22,475 nucleotides of DNA from SIG440 sp045580025. Its GTDB lineage: Bacteria; Bacillota; Clostridia; Monoglobales; Monoglobaceae. The position numbers and the translations under genes are program-made. Numbering within the stretch: position 1 is the stretch's first letter; the number at the start of each line of letters is the position of its first letter. Positions 22,423-22,475 of the stretch are shown here, one piece after another. The stretch is taken from NCBI GenBank assembly GCA_045580025.1, contig JAZNNB010000066.1, positions 1 through 22,475 on the forward strand, read 5' to 3'. The notes below the pieces were generated by a model. The model had not been told where the DNA came from. It saw only the letters and a list, made by a program, of their open reading frames with translations, and searched no databases.

Positions 22423-22475
22423 ATGCATAAACAAGTTGAAATAATATTTAATAGTCGTCAACTTTAACCAAAAAT

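Noticed and set aside
22423..22475. Inverted repeat AAGTTGA/TCAACTT at the right edge as a terminator or attachment site
   Set aside because: The stem is 7 bp with an 18-nt loop, there is no T-tract, and the window ends before any context can support a function.
1..22475. Mobile element, prophage, CRISPR or defence system
   Set aside because: No transposase, integrase, terminal repeats, spaced direct repeats or defence domains were seen; every long gene but two fits a recognised family.

Overview
The window is a low-GC Gram-positive chromosome segment, most likely from a spore-forming member of class Clostridia. Support comes from strong AGGAGG-type ribosome sites, several TTG/GTG starts, a SleC-type spore cortex-lytic cassette, the infC-rpmI-rplT operon with a leader terminator, an FtsEX-M23-S41 cluster, and greA-lysS. 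It reads as core genome. I see no phage, insertion sequence, CRISPR array, tRNA or rRNA, and no stretch over 300 bases without a gene. No wholly new multi-gene system is evident. The most distinctive locus is a cortex-lytic enzyme split over two genes.

Left part (1-5205): the first codons of an unidentified minus-strand gene diverge from a galactokinase-family gene. A convergent minus-strand pair follows (DUF421 membrane protein, then DUF4363). A 110-bp intergenic region separates DUF421 from three plus-strand genes. These are the beta-sandwich N-terminal domain of SleC as its own protein, the SpoIID-like catalytic domain with three peptidoglycan-binding modules, and a small protein with two more modules. 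A sigma-K-like promoter precedes the first.

Middle (5130-12800): trmB, with a good sigma-A promoter and a hairpin at the 5' end of its leader, converges on a small membrane protein gene. Next comes infC (probable ATA start) with rpmI and rplT, behind a consensus promoter and a leader terminator. An ECF S-component (folate type) overlaps a SPOUT rRNA methyltransferase. dprA and topA follow, ending at a strong terminator.

Right part (12880-22475): a PucR/CdaR-like regulator leads ftsE, ftsX and a TTG-start coiled-coil M23 murein hydrolase. After a long perfect hairpin come an S41 carboxyl-terminal protease and an unrecognised 248-aa protein. greA, with its own promoter and a structured leader, is followed by lysS and a terminator. 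metF has its own promoter and is followed 5 nt later by a DtxR-family regulator with DtxR-type metal ligands, then a terminator.

The genes serve cell-wall remodelling in division and spore germination, translation, tRNA/rRNA modification, DNA topology and uptake, galactose metabolism and one-carbon metabolism. Promoters and terminators were located by eye, and family calls rest on motifs recalled from known families; no database search was possible.
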